The notes under the pieces are model-generated. The model was given only the letters and a program-made list of their open reading frames with translations. It was not told the DNA's origin and ran no database searches. From Kitasatospora sp. NBC_00240 (GTDB taxonomy: Bacteria; Actinomycetota; Actinomycetes; Streptomycetales; Streptomycetaceae), in NCBI RefSeq assembly GCF_026342405.1, contig NZ_JAPEMU010000003.1:124001-188000 (forward strand): 64,000 bases of DNA, in the 5' to 3' direction. Made by a program: the position numbers and the translations under genes. Positions 25,397 through 33,670 of the stretch are shown here, piece by piece; position 1 is the first letter of the stretch; each line of letters opens with the position of its first letter.

Positions 25397-26577
25397 CCGC
25401 ACCCGTCACCGCCATCGACCCCGCGTCCCTGCCCTCCGGCCGCCGCACCGAGGTGGTACTCCTCGTCGGCCCCAGCGCACTGCGCCACGAGGCGGCCGGC
25501 CCCAGCCGCGGGGAGCTGGTGGCCGCCACCTGGCGCACCCAGGCCGAACCGGACCGCAACACCCTCACCCTCACCGCCGACAACGCTGCCGCCTCCTACT
25601 ACCGGATCGGAGCGGAGGGCAGCCGCGGCAACAACGCCGGCGCGACGCTCGCCCGCATCGTCCGGGCCTGCGAGGGCCTGGGCGACCTCGCGCCGCTGTT
25701 CCTCCTCGTGGCCCGGCCCGACGGCACCTGGCAGCCCTTCACCCAGCTCTCCTTCGGCCCTGAGCTGGTGTTCCTGCGCCTGGACGGCTCCCCGCTCCAC
25801 GGGGAGTGGGCCAGCGCCCCCACCGTCACCGCGTGGACCGACGACCTCGCCGCGCGCCACCGCGCCCACGGCCCGCGCCTGAACAACCACCAGCGGTGGT
25901 TCACCAACGCCCGCCCCGACACGGAGATCGAGCAGAAGTTCACCCTCAACGGCAACCCGGACATCTGGCGCCTGGCCGTCGAAACCCGTGACCTCATCCA
26001 CGCCGGCGACCTTCCCGGCTTCATCCTCGAGCCCGGCGGCGGCTTCGAGCAGTGGGATTTCCTCAACCACCTGCACGCCATCGACACCCCGCCGGCCGAG
26101 CAGGGCCACATCGCCTACATCCCCGCCGTGAACGGCACCTGGATCAGCCGCCGCAAGTGGGGCAGCGACCAGGCCGAGCGGCGCGAAGTCCTCACCGACG
26201 GCCTCGACCTCGGCACCGACCCCAACCTGCGGCAGGTCATCGCCGACCAGCACGGCGTCGACGTCGCCTGGTCCGCCACCTACCGCCGGGTCCGATTCAA
26301 CGTCCTCATGGAGGACGCCCGCACCGGCCACGTCTTCTCCGTCATGTTCGACCGCTGCACCGTCCAGGACCGCCCCGACATCCCCGCGCTGCACCAGGTC
26401 GAGGTCGAGTACGTGCGAAGCCGCACCCTCACCCCCGCCGGACCCGACGACGGCCTCATGGAGGGCTTCGAGCGCCTCACCGACTGGACTAGGGCGTGGC
26501 TGAAGAGCCGCGAGATCCGTTGTACCGAGCACCACCTGTCCAAGGCGACGTGGCTGCGCCAGCACACCGCCCACTGA
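25393..26577 (+). CDS. hypothetical protein with CYTH-like motif
   Basis: 394 residues. An internal TEIEQKFTL (ExExK) at about residue 178 is the signature that opens CYTH/triphosphate-tunnel domains, and the C-terminal half ends with strands rich in alternating charged residues (RRVRFNVLMEDA, LHQVEVEYVRSRTL), as expected for the tunnel. The N-terminal 170 residues (TEVVLLVGPSALRHEAAGP) are unassigned. If CYTH, it would act on a triphosphate or other organophosphate; this assignment rests on motif pattern only. Overlaps the preceding gene by ATGA. Confidence 0.55.
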   Translation: MTAPVTAIDPASLPSGRRTEVVLLVGPSALRHEAAGPSRGELVAATWRTQAEPDRNTLTLTADNAAASYYRIGAEGSRGNNAGATLARIVRACEGLGDLAPLFLLVARPDGTWQPFTQLSFGPELVFLRLDGSPLHGEWASAPTVTAWTDDLAARHRAHGPRLNNHQRWFTNARPDTEIEQKFTLNGNPDIWRLAVETRDLIHAGDLPGFILEPGGGFEQWDFLNHLHAIDTPPAEQGHIAYIPAVNGTWISRRKWGSDQAERREVLTDGLDLGTDPNLRQVIADQHGVDVAWSATYRRVRFNVLMEDARTGHVFSVMFDRCTVQDRPDIPALHQVEVEYVRSRTLTPAGPDDGLMEGFERLTDWTRAWLKSREIRCTEHHLSKATWLRQHTAH

Positions 26578-26597
26578 CCACCCAGGAGCCCGCACCG

Positions 26598-27209
26598 ATG
26601 TCCCGTCCCTCCCTCGCCCTGTACGGCCTCACCGGGTCCGGCAAGTCCACCATCAGCGCCCTGTTCGCCGAGAACCTCGCGCGTCGCGGTCTCAGCGTCG
26701 AGGTCGTCAAGATCGCCCGGCCGCTCTACCGAACGCAGGCCCACCTCTATCAGGTGGCCGGCCGCGAGATCGGCACATGGGAGCCCGACCAGGAACTGCT
26801 GTGCGAGCTCGCCCGCCAGTTCCGGCGCATCAACCCCGACTTCCTGGTCGAGGACTTCCTGGCCCGGGCCGACGCCAGCACCGCGCAGGTCGTCATCAAC
26901 GACGACCTGCGCGACGCGGCCACCGACTACCCCCGCATGGCGGCCGCCGGATTCGACTTCGTCCGCATCGCCTGCGACGACCAGGTGCGCCTGCAGCGCC
27001 TCGCGGCCCGACCGGACCGCACCCAGTCGCCCGAGACGGACGCCACCTGGGGCTACGACCAGATCATCCCGACGTGGACCCTCGACAACTCCGGCGACGA
27101 CCCCCGCAGCGCACAGCAGCAGGTGGACGAGATCGTCACCAAGTGGCTCGCGGGACCCGCCTCCGACCTCCACCTGCTCTCGGACCCGACCGGAGACGAA
27201 TCCTCATGA
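26598..27209 (+). CDS. P-loop kinase
   Basis: 203 residues, ATG 26598 after CCAGGAGCC. Walker A GLTGSGKSTISALF at the N-terminus; VVINDDLRDAATDYPRM and FDFVRIACDD follow as in nucleoside-monophosphate or dephospho-CoA-type kinases. Predicted to phosphorylate a nucleotide-like or other small substrate with ATP. Coupled to the dikinase gene downstream by ATGA (27206). Confidence 0.75.
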   Translation: MSRPSLALYGLTGSGKSTISALFAENLARRGLSVEVVKIARPLYRTQAHLYQVAGREIGTWEPDQELLCELARQFRRINPDFLVEDFLARADASTAQVVINDDLRDAATDYPRMAAAGFDFVRIACDDQVRLQRLAARPDRTQSPETDATWGYDQIIPTWTLDNSGDDPRSAQQQVDEIVTKWLAGPASDLHLLSDPTGDESS

Positions 27210-29125
27210 CGACCATGCGTGTCGCCGCCCTCCCCTCGGCCGCGGACTGCGCGGCCGAGGCCGTCGGCAACAAGTTCGCCGCACTGAACGCCGCCGCAGC
27301 AGCCGGATCCGCCGACATCCCGCCCGCCTGCTGCGTCCCGGTGGACTGGTTCACCGAGGCGCTCGGCACCGACCGGCTGCGCCGCCTGCCCACGCTCTTC
27401 ACCGACCTCACCACCACCGTCGGACACGACCTCGTCGGCGCCCAGCGCGAACTCGCCAGCATCCTCGACGGCCTCGCCCTCACCCCGCGCATGCGCACCA
27501 TCGTCGCCGGTTTCGTCGCCCAGCTCGACGGCCCCGTAGCCGTACGCTCCTCCACCACCGTCGAGGACGGTCCCGCCAGCAGCCACGCCGGCCTCTACAA
27601 CTCGTTCCTGCACCTGAGCACCCTCGCCGACGTCGAGCAGGCCATCCTCGCCTGCTGGCGCTCCTTCTACGCCCTCCCAGCCGTCCTCGGCCGCCTGCGC
27701 GCCCACGACTCCGACCCCACACCGCGGATGGCCGTCATCATCCAGGCCATGGCCGACGCCCGCCTCTCCGGCATCGCCTTCACCCAACCCGGCGGGACCG
27801 TGACCGTCGAGGCCGTCTCCGGCACCGCCGAACACCTCGCCGACGGAGCCGAGGCCGGCACCACCGTCGACGTCGCACCGCACAGCACCGCACCCGAGCC
27901 GTACCACTCGGTCGCAGCCCTCGCCCGCAGCCTCAAGGCGCTCTTCCGGGGCGACGTCGATATCGAATGGGCCTGGGACGGCAGCACCACCCAGCTCCTG
28001 CAGGTCCGGCCCCTCACCGCCCACCTGCACCGCGCACAGCCCACCGGACCCGTGTGCGCAAGCGCCAGCCTCTACTTCACCGACACCCTCCCCGCAGGAC
28101 TCGTCCTCGGCGACCTCGCCGACGTCTACCTCGCCATCACCGCCAAGCGCTCCCGGCCCTACCGCATGGCCCGCGCCGCCGACGTCGCCGTCCGCGACGG
28201 CTGGATCCTCAGCATCAACGGAGCAGCGCTCACCGACCCCGCGCTGCGCCCGGCCTGGCTGACCGACCTGGCTGGCGACGTCGTGGTCGACCTCGGACGC
28301 GACCTGCGCCAGAACATCCTCCCCGCCGCCGCCCTCCTGGACTTCCTCACCGCCGCATGGGGCACCGCCACCGACCCGCTCACCGTGCACGCCGTGATCG
28401 TCCGGCCGTTCGTCCGCGGCCTCGTCGGCGCGGTCGCCCACCGGCTCGAGGACGGAACGACCGTCATCGACCACTCCTCGGACGGCCTGCTCGACATCAA
28501 CCGGGGCATGGCCGGCGTCGAGCAGATCCTGTGCCCGCCAACCACCGACGAACACGCGTGGAACACCCTCGAACCGCCCGCGCCCTGGACGGCCCGCACG
28601 CTGCAGACCGTCGCCGCGTTCACCGGCGTGCTGGACGCCGACATGCCCGGCGTCTACAGCGAGTGGGTCCTCACGCCCGACGGCCCGCAGTTCGTGGACC
28701 ACACCGAGCCCGGCGCCGATCACGACACCGTCGTACCGACCGCCGGCCACGTCCTCAGCCCGGGAGCCGCCACCGGACCGCTGCTGCGCATCTCCGACAG
28801 CGACGACCTCACCCGGTTCACCGTCGCGCCCCTCGTCAGCATGCGCTCCGTCGCCGATGCCCCCGCCAGCGACTACGTCAGCGGCCTCATCACCGTAGTC
28901 CGGGCCATGCCCGGCAAGCCCGTCGTCTACGCCCGCCGCCCGTACGCGATCCTGTCCGTCCTCCTCGACGACGTCGCCGGCATGGTGTTCGAAGGCGGCT
29001 CGCGGCTGTGCCACCTGGCAATCCTGCTGCGCGAGGCCGGCATCCCCGCCGCCGTCCTCGGCACCCCCCTGCCCGACGAAGCGACCGTCGCCGTCCTCGA
29101 TGACGGAACCGTCCACACCCGCTGA
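27206..29125 (+). CDS. PEP synthase/rifampicin-phosphotransferase-like dikinase
   Basis: 639 residues. The N-terminal ATP-grasp domain of the PPDK family is clear: PVAVRSSTTVEDGPASSHAG, GIAFTQPGG and the closing DIEWAWDGSTTQLLQVRPL. The C-terminus holds the swivelling phosphohistidine domain: GMVFEGGSRLCHLAILLREA with the His retained, then GIPAAVLGTPLP. There is no C-terminal PEP/pyruvate TIM barrel, so the architecture (ATP domain, ~300-residue middle, His domain) is that of antibiotic phosphotransferases such as RPH, rather than PEP synthase. Likely transfers the beta phosphate of ATP to the hydroxyl of a small molecule. Last gene of the operon. Confidence 0.8.
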   Translation: MTTMRVAALPSAADCAAEAVGNKFAALNAAAAAGSADIPPACCVPVDWFTEALGTDRLRRLPTLFTDLTTTVGHDLVGAQRELASILDGLALTPRMRTIVAGFVAQLDGPVAVRSSTTVEDGPASSHAGLYNSFLHLSTLADVEQAILACWRSFYALPAVLGRLRAHDSDPTPRMAVIIQAMADARLSGIAFTQPGGTVTVEAVSGTAEHLADGAEAGTTVDVAPHSTAPEPYHSVAALARSLKALFRGDVDIEWAWDGSTTQLLQVRPLTAHLHRAQPTGPVCASASLYFTDTLPAGLVLGDLADVYLAITAKRSRPYRMARAADVAVRDGWILSINGAALTDPALRPAWLTDLAGDVVVDLGRDLRQNILPAAALLDFLTAAWGTATDPLTVHAVIVRPFVRGLVGAVAHRLEDGTTVIDHSSDGLLDINRGMAGVEQILCPPTTDEHAWNTLEPPAPWTARTLQTVAAFTGVLDADMPGVYSEWVLTPDGPQFVDHTEPGADHDTVVPTAGHVLSPGAATGPLLRISDSDDLTRFTVAPLVSMRSVADAPASDYVSGLITVVRAMPGKPVVYARRPYAILSVLLDDVAGMVFEGGSRLCHLAILLREAGIPAAVLGTPLPDEATVAVLDDGTVHTR

Positions 29126-29170
29126 CCCGCGCCACCAGACCGACACCTGCCCGGCGGACGCCGGCGGGCA

Positions 29171-29176
29171 TAGCCT
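29171..29176 (+). promoter_or_regulatory. -10 element of a leaderless promoter
   Basis: TAGCCT lies 6 nt before ATG 29183, and there is no Shine-Dalgarno sequence. This matches the TANNNT-plus-ATG layout of leaderless actinobacterial genes, so transcription probably starts at the A of the Nudix start codon. Confidence 0.6.
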
Positions 29177-29182
29177 CGGCCG

Positions 29183-29698
29183 ATGGACACTCACCTCCCG
29201 GGGTACGGGGCCGACCCGGCGTTCGGCCCCGTACCCCTGCACCAGTACCTGGCCGCCCTCCCCGACTGGAAGGCCTGGGCCGCCCTCCACATCCACGACG
29301 AGGACGGCCGGATCCTGCTGCTCCACGCCACCGGGAACCGGGGCTGGCAGCACCCCGGCGGGCACACCGAGCATGACGAAGTACCCCACGAGACCGCCGA
29401 ACGCGAAACCCTGGAGGAGACCGGCCACAAGATCACCGCGCTGGCGCCCCTCGCCGTGGTCGTCACCCCGCCCAGCCATGACCGGCCAGGACGCTTCGGC
29501 ATCGTCTTCGACGGCGGCACCATGCCGACCGAACACGCAGCACACATCAGCCTCGACCCCGACGAACACGACGACGCCCGCTTCGCCACCCTCGACCAGT
29601 GGCGCCACCTCCTGCCCCCGGACCGTTACGCCCGCCTTCAGGCCTACGACGACGCACGGCGCACCGGCCGCACGGTGTACCTCTCGGTTCCGGACTGA
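29183..29698 (+). CDS. Nudix hydrolase
   Basis: 171 residues with a complete Nudix box: GGHTEHDEVPHETAERETLE followed by ETGH, matching Gx5Ex7REUxEExGU closely, so metal binding and hydrolysis of a nucleoside-diphosphate derivative are plausible. The preceding strand is WAALHIHDEDGRILLLHATG. It is apparently transcribed from its own leaderless promoter, 57 bp after the dikinase, so it may or may not belong to that pathway. Unlike the two-domain Nudix-like proteins at 7969-10488, it keeps the catalytic residues. Confidence 0.85.
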   Translation: MDTHLPGYGADPAFGPVPLHQYLAALPDWKAWAALHIHDEDGRILLLHATGNRGWQHPGGHTEHDEVPHETAERETLEETGHKITALAPLAVVVTPPSHDRPGRFGIVFDGGTMPTEHAAHISLDPDEHDDARFATLDQWRHLLPPDRYARLQAYDDARRTGRTVYLSVPD

Positions 29699-29824
29699 CA
29701 CCTGAACGCAGTCCCAGCCAACTTCCGACCTTCACCCATCCACCAGGCGGCGCCCTGCCGACACGGGTGCACGCCGCCAACCGACACGCCGACCCTGTCC
29801 CCCCGACGGGCGAATCTCCGCTGA

Positions 29825-29844
29825 GCCGCCCGCCACCGGGCGGC
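29825..29844 (+). terminator. hairpin after the Nudix gene
   Basis: GCCGCCCG and CGGGCGGC arms around CCAC form a short, strong stem 127 bp after the Nudix stop and just before the -10 of the next gene. It may terminate the Nudix transcript. Confidence 0.45.
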
Positions 29845-29852
29845 ACCGACAC

Positions 29853-29858
29853 TAGGGT
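29853..29858 (+). promoter_or_regulatory. -10 element of a second leaderless promoter
   Basis: TAGGGT, 6 nt before ATG 29865, no ribosome binding site. Same layout as the Nudix promoter upstream; it shows that the decayed gene that follows once had its own promoter. Confidence 0.5.
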
Positions 29859-29864
29859 GGTCGA

Positions 29865-30522
29865 ATGAGTTCCCAAGTTCCGCTGAAAGAAAGGGCGTTG
29901 AGACCGGAGCGGATCGCCCGTATCAGGCGCGAGGTGAAGTCTGCCCTGGCTTCGACGCGGTCGCGTTCACCGTCCAGGTGTCCGCCGACCTGCCGCACCC
30001 GGAACTCAAGGCCCGCACCGCCGACGCCCTGCACCAGTACCTTCCCGTCACCGGCCCGGCAGCCCTCGACGCTCTGCCGCGGTCCTTGCAGGCCACTCCG
30101 GAGGCCGCCGGCGCGACCACCGACTTCGGCCTGTACATCTACGCCCCGCACTCCGCCCACGTCGCCACCCACCACCTCCACCCGGAGCGGCTCGACCAGG
30201 CCTTCGCCGCGCTCGCTGCCATCACCCCGTACTTCTCCGCCGAGGACACCGTCCGCGCCTTCCTCAACACCCATCCCGGGCGGACACTGGCCGCCGACTG
30301 GGCCGGTGCCGCCGACCACCGGGTGCGGCGTGTGGCCAGCGAGGCCACCCGCCCGCACCTGCCCTGTCCGTCGGCACCGATCTGGCCGTCGACACCACCC
30401 ATCCGCTGAAGTCCCGCGGCACAGCCGCCCTCGCACCGGGCAGTTACCACCTCGCACTCCAGATCAACGGCCGACGCCATCCCCCGGCGCTGCTCCGCTT
30501 CACCGGCGACCGGACCGGCTGA
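29865..30522 (+). pseudogene. AlkC-type DNA alkylation repair protein, decayed
   Basis: Three reading frames each hold part of one protein. Frame of ATG 29865: ERALRPERIARIRREVKSAL. Next frame from about 29955: FDAVAFTVQVSADLPHPELK, LTP-like LDQAFAALAAITPYFSAEDT and the diagnostic DHRVRRVASEATRP. Third frame to TGA 30520: SRGTAALAPGSYHLALQING. These match, in order, the HEAT-repeat body, the HVRRLASEGTRPRLPW signature and the C-terminal strand (VxLQVNG) of AlkC-type alkylation repair proteins. About 60-80 residues after TRP are missing, so there is a deletion plus at least one frameshift. Not functional as written. Confidence 0.65.
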
Positions 30523-30618
30523 TCCAGACGGCCGGGCCACGCCCACACTGATCCGCCCTGGGGACGGCCCTGCCACGCCCGCACCCTGCGCCGACCACCG
30601 CCCGAGTAGGAGCTCCGC

Positions 30619-30738
30619 TTGCCACCCGCCGACTCGATCACCGCGACCACCCTCGCCCGCCTGCAACAGCATGCTGGCGAACGCGACCGGCTCCAGCCGT
30701 CAGGGTGGAACCAGGCGCTCGAGGTGGACGGCCGGTGA
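30619..30738 (+). CDS. short coupled ORF ahead of the PCMT-like gene
   Basis: 39 codons from TTG 30619 with AGGAG at 30608-30612. Product includes SITATTLARLQQHAGERDRL and ends NQALEVDGR. The TGA (30736-30738) overlaps the GTG of the methyltransferase (30735), so it is translationally coupled to it. No family recognised; it may be the trimmed end of a longer ancestral gene or a genuine small protein. Confidence 0.45.
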   Translation: MPPADSITATTLARLQQHAGERDRLQPSGWNQALEVDGR

Positions 30739-31904
30739 CCGAGAAGACCAGCGTCCCGGCCCCGCGGGCTTCGGAGGCCGATGCCCGATCCGCCTTCGCC
30801 GCCGCGCTTGCCCGGGAGCCCGGCGTGCACGACCCCGTGGTCGTCGCGGCGCTGGCCCGAGTGCCCCGGCATCTGCTGATGCCGCGCCTGTTCGCGCCGC
30901 TCGGCAGCGTCCGACCCGTCCGGCGCTGGAGGCTCGTCGACTTCGCGGACGAGCCCGAGCAGCACCTCGCCGTCTGCTACGGGATGGACCAGGTCGTCGT
31001 GCAGCTCGACTGTCGGCCGCCGGGCCCGCTCCTGGCCGGGAGCGAGCACGTCGGCGTCCCGACCGGGCAGAGTTCGGGCGCCGGGCTGCTAGCCCTCACC
31101 CTCCAGGACGTCCGCCTCGGGTCGGGCGACCGGTTTCTGGAGATCGGGGCGTGCACCGGCTACCTGAGCGCGGTCGCCGCCGAACTGACGGGACGGCAGG
31201 CGACCGGGGTGGAGATCGACCGGGAGCTGGCCCGCGACGCCGCACCGCGCCTGGCCGCGATCAGCGCCGGGGTGCGGCTCGTGGTCCGTGACGGGCTGCG
31301 CGGACTGCCTGAAGGCCCGTGGGACGCGATCACCGCCTCGTTCGCCGTCCGGCGCATCCCCGCCGCCTGGCTGCACCACCTCGCCCCGGGCGGCCGGCTG
31401 CGCACCACCATCACCACTGGTGCGCCCGGCTGGCACGCCACCGCCCTCGTCCACCGCGACGAGGCGGGAACGATGTCCGGGCGGCTCGCCTCAGAGCTGT
31501 GGGGACATGTACCGGACCGGGCCCGCGGGTTCATCCCGCTGCCGGCCGCACCGGCCGAGAGCGGCCGAAGCCGTTCCGCCGTGCTGGTGCCGCCCGCGCC
31601 GGCCGAGCGTGGATTCTGGGTCGCGCTCGCGCACGTCCTGCCTGGGGGCCGGAGGCACTGGGACGCTCCCGGCTTCGACGACGAGGTGGTGCTGGTTGCG
31701 ACCGACGGGTCGCGGGCCGCCGTCGCGCGGGACGGGACGCGTGCCGTCGAGTGGGGGCCGCGGAACCTGTGGCGGGAGGCCGAGGAGATCCACGCGCGCT
31801 GGACGGCGGCCGGCCGCCCGGTTGAGTACCGGCTGGAGTTCACCGACGGCGTCCAGCGGGCGGTCGGCGGGCCGGGGCTGAGCTGGGAGATACCCACGAC
31901 CTGA
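30735..31904 (+). CDS. protein-L-isoaspartate O-methyltransferase-like protein
   Basis: 389 residues from GTG 30735. N-terminal PCMT features: VPRHLLMPRLFAPLG, SEHVGVPTGQSSGAGLLALT, motif I GDRFLEIGACTGYLSAVAAE, acidic strand ATGVEIDRELARDAA, then WDAITASFAVRRIPAAWLHH. The ~170-residue C-terminal extension, with WVALAHVLPGGRRHWDAPGF, is typical of the actinomycete PCMT-like methyltransferases found beside peptide natural product genes as well as alone. True repair of isoaspartate is not assured. Coupled to a 39-residue ORF upstream. Confidence 0.75.
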   Translation: MTEKTSVPAPRASEADARSAFAAALAREPGVHDPVVVAALARVPRHLLMPRLFAPLGSVRPVRRWRLVDFADEPEQHLAVCYGMDQVVVQLDCRPPGPLLAGSEHVGVPTGQSSGAGLLALTLQDVRLGSGDRFLEIGACTGYLSAVAAELTGRQATGVEIDRELARDAAPRLAAISAGVRLVVRDGLRGLPEGPWDAITASFAVRRIPAAWLHHLAPGGRLRTTITTGAPGWHATALVHRDEAGTMSGRLASELWGHVPDRARGFIPLPAAPAESGRSRSAVLVPPAPAERGFWVALAHVLPGGRRHWDAPGFDDEVVLVATDGSRAAVARDGTRAVEWGPRNLWREAEEIHARWTAAGRPVEYRLEFTDGVQRAVGGPGLSWEIPTT

Positions 31905-32002
31905 CCGGCCCCCGCTCCCGTGCTCGGCAGGTGCCCCGGATCCCGGAGTGCCGACCGAACGCCACCGCGTCCGCCCTGCGCACCGGCCGAGAGGAGCGGT
32001 GC

Positions 32003-32098
32003 ATGAGTGCCGGAAACGGCTGCCGGGCCGGGAACGGGGCGAGTGTCAGACCCTCCTGGCATCGTCACCCAATGAACTCGAATGGATACCAGACGTGA
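32003..32098 (+). CDS. possible leader ORF
   Basis: 31 codons from ATG 32003 with GAGAGGAG just upstream, ending TGA 32096. The peptide (MSAGNGCRAGNGASVRP...) shows no family features. It lies 98 bp ahead of the double-Nudix start and could be a leader peptide or chance. Confidence 0.2.
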   Translation: MSAGNGCRAGNGASVRPSWHRHPMNSNGYQT

Positions 32099-32196
32099 TG
32101 AATGGGGGTGCGCCCAGCACCCGGACCGCAGAGAACCCGCGACCACCTCCGCACGGTCGGCTGCTCGCCGACACGCCCATCCCGAGAGGTTTCACC

Positions 32197-33240
32197 GTGC
32201 CCCCCGCTCGCAGCCACATCCGCGACCTCGTCCAGACCTACCTGGAACGCCACCCCGGCGAACGCGCCAACCTGACACCGCTGCTGGCGTCCCTGGACGG
32301 CGCACCGATGCCCACGAGCCGGGCGACCCTGCCCGCGCACATCACCTGCAGCGCGGTCGTAATCCGGCCCGACGGCCGGGTCCTGCACATCCACCACAAG
32401 GCCACCGGCCTGGTCATCTGCCCCGGCGGCCACGTCGAGGAGGCAGACGAGAGCCTGCTCGCAACCGCCCTGCGCGAGGTCCGGGAGGAGGCCGGCATCG
32501 CGCCGGGCGACCTGTGCCTGACCCCGCAGACTCTCGGCGTCCCGGTCGACATCGACATCAACGACATCGACCCCAACCCGGACAAGGGCGAAGGCGCGCA
32601 CCAGCACTACGACTTCCGGTTCGCCTTCTGCCTCGTCGCCGAACAAGCCGAGGTCGCACTGCAGGCCGAGGAGGTCACCGGAGCCGAGTGGCGCCCCCTC
32701 GACCAGGTCGCCTCCCCCTCACTGCGCGCGAAGCTGCGCGCCGCCGGGATCGACGGCCGGGCGGAGCCGGTCAACGCCTCCGTCCTGATCCACGACGGCG
32801 CGGGCCACTACCTCTTCCACCTGCGCGACAACTACCCGGGCCGCATCTGGGCCCCGGGCGAGTGGTCGCTTCCGGGCGGCGGACGCGAGCCACAGGACAC
32901 CACGCTGACGGACACCCTGCTGCGCGAACTCGCCGAAGAGGCCCCCGGCCTCGAACTCACCGACCTCGAGCCCTTCGCGGTGGAACAGGCCACCGGCGTC
33001 GACGGGCTGTGCCTGCCCGTTCAGATCCACACCGCCCGCTGGAGCGGCGACCCCGACTCCGTGTGCTTGAACGAGGGCGTCATGCTGCGCTGGTTCGAGC
33101 CGGACATGCTGCACAGGCTGCTGCTGCGCCCCTCCACGGCCGAGCTGGTGCGCCGTCACGCCGCCCAGCACCCGGCCGCCGGCAGTTTTGGCCGCGCCGG
33201 TTCTGATGGCCGCCCACGCCGCCGGGCCGGCGGCGTACGC
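32197..33240 (+). CDS. protein with two active-type Nudix domains, fused to a cysteine hydrolase
   Basis: Starts at GTG 32197 after GAGAGG. Domain 1 (residues ~55-185): AVVIRPDGRVLHIHHKATG, GGHVEEADESLLATALREV then REEAGI. Domain 2 (~195-340): ASVLIHDGAGHYLFHLRDN, WSLPGGGREPQDTTLTDTLL then RELAEEAPG. Both keep the Glu-rich Nudix helix. No stop separates it from the isochorismatase-like sequence at 33241, so as written it is one fused polypeptide, though GTG 33241 could be a separate start. As the element at 33671 interrupts that second part, the fusion now ends at 33885 within the insertion sequence. Confidence 0.7.
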
Positions 33241-33662
33241 GTGAGCGCTCTGACCACGGCCGACACCCCCGTCCTGCTGCACGACTGGTCGATCCCTCAG
33301 CGCGAGTACGACCGGCAGGAGGAACGTTGGGGCCGCCGGCACGCCTACACCCGGCTCGACCCGGTCCGCACCGCGCTGGTGGTGATCGACATGGTGCCGT
33401 TCTTCGACGGGCCGTACGCGCGTGGCGTGATCCCGCAGATCCAGGTCCTGGCGGGAGCTCTGCGCGAGTGCGGCGGCCTCGTGGCCTGGGTGCTGCCGGG
33501 ACCCGGCGGCCCGAGCGCGGCCCGGGAGGAGTTCTACGGCCCCCAGGTCGCGGAGCTGTACCGGACCTCCGGCGGCAGCGGCCCGCTCGCCGGGCGCCTG
33601 TGGCCGCAGTTCGCCGTGGACGAAGAGCGCGACCTGATTGTGGAGAAGGCCGTATCCAGTGC

Positions 33663-33670
33663 CTTTTTCC
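33663..33670. repeat. target-site duplication, left copy
   Basis: CTTTTTCC immediately left of the IS end, repeated exactly at 35076-35083. Eight bases is the usual duplication for ISL3-family elements. Confidence 0.85.

Noticed and set aside
27053..29701. An 882-codon open frame on the minus strand across the dikinase and Nudix genes
   Set aside because: Composition is Gly/Val/Asp-rich antisense of well-supported genes; it is a GC-rich shadow frame.
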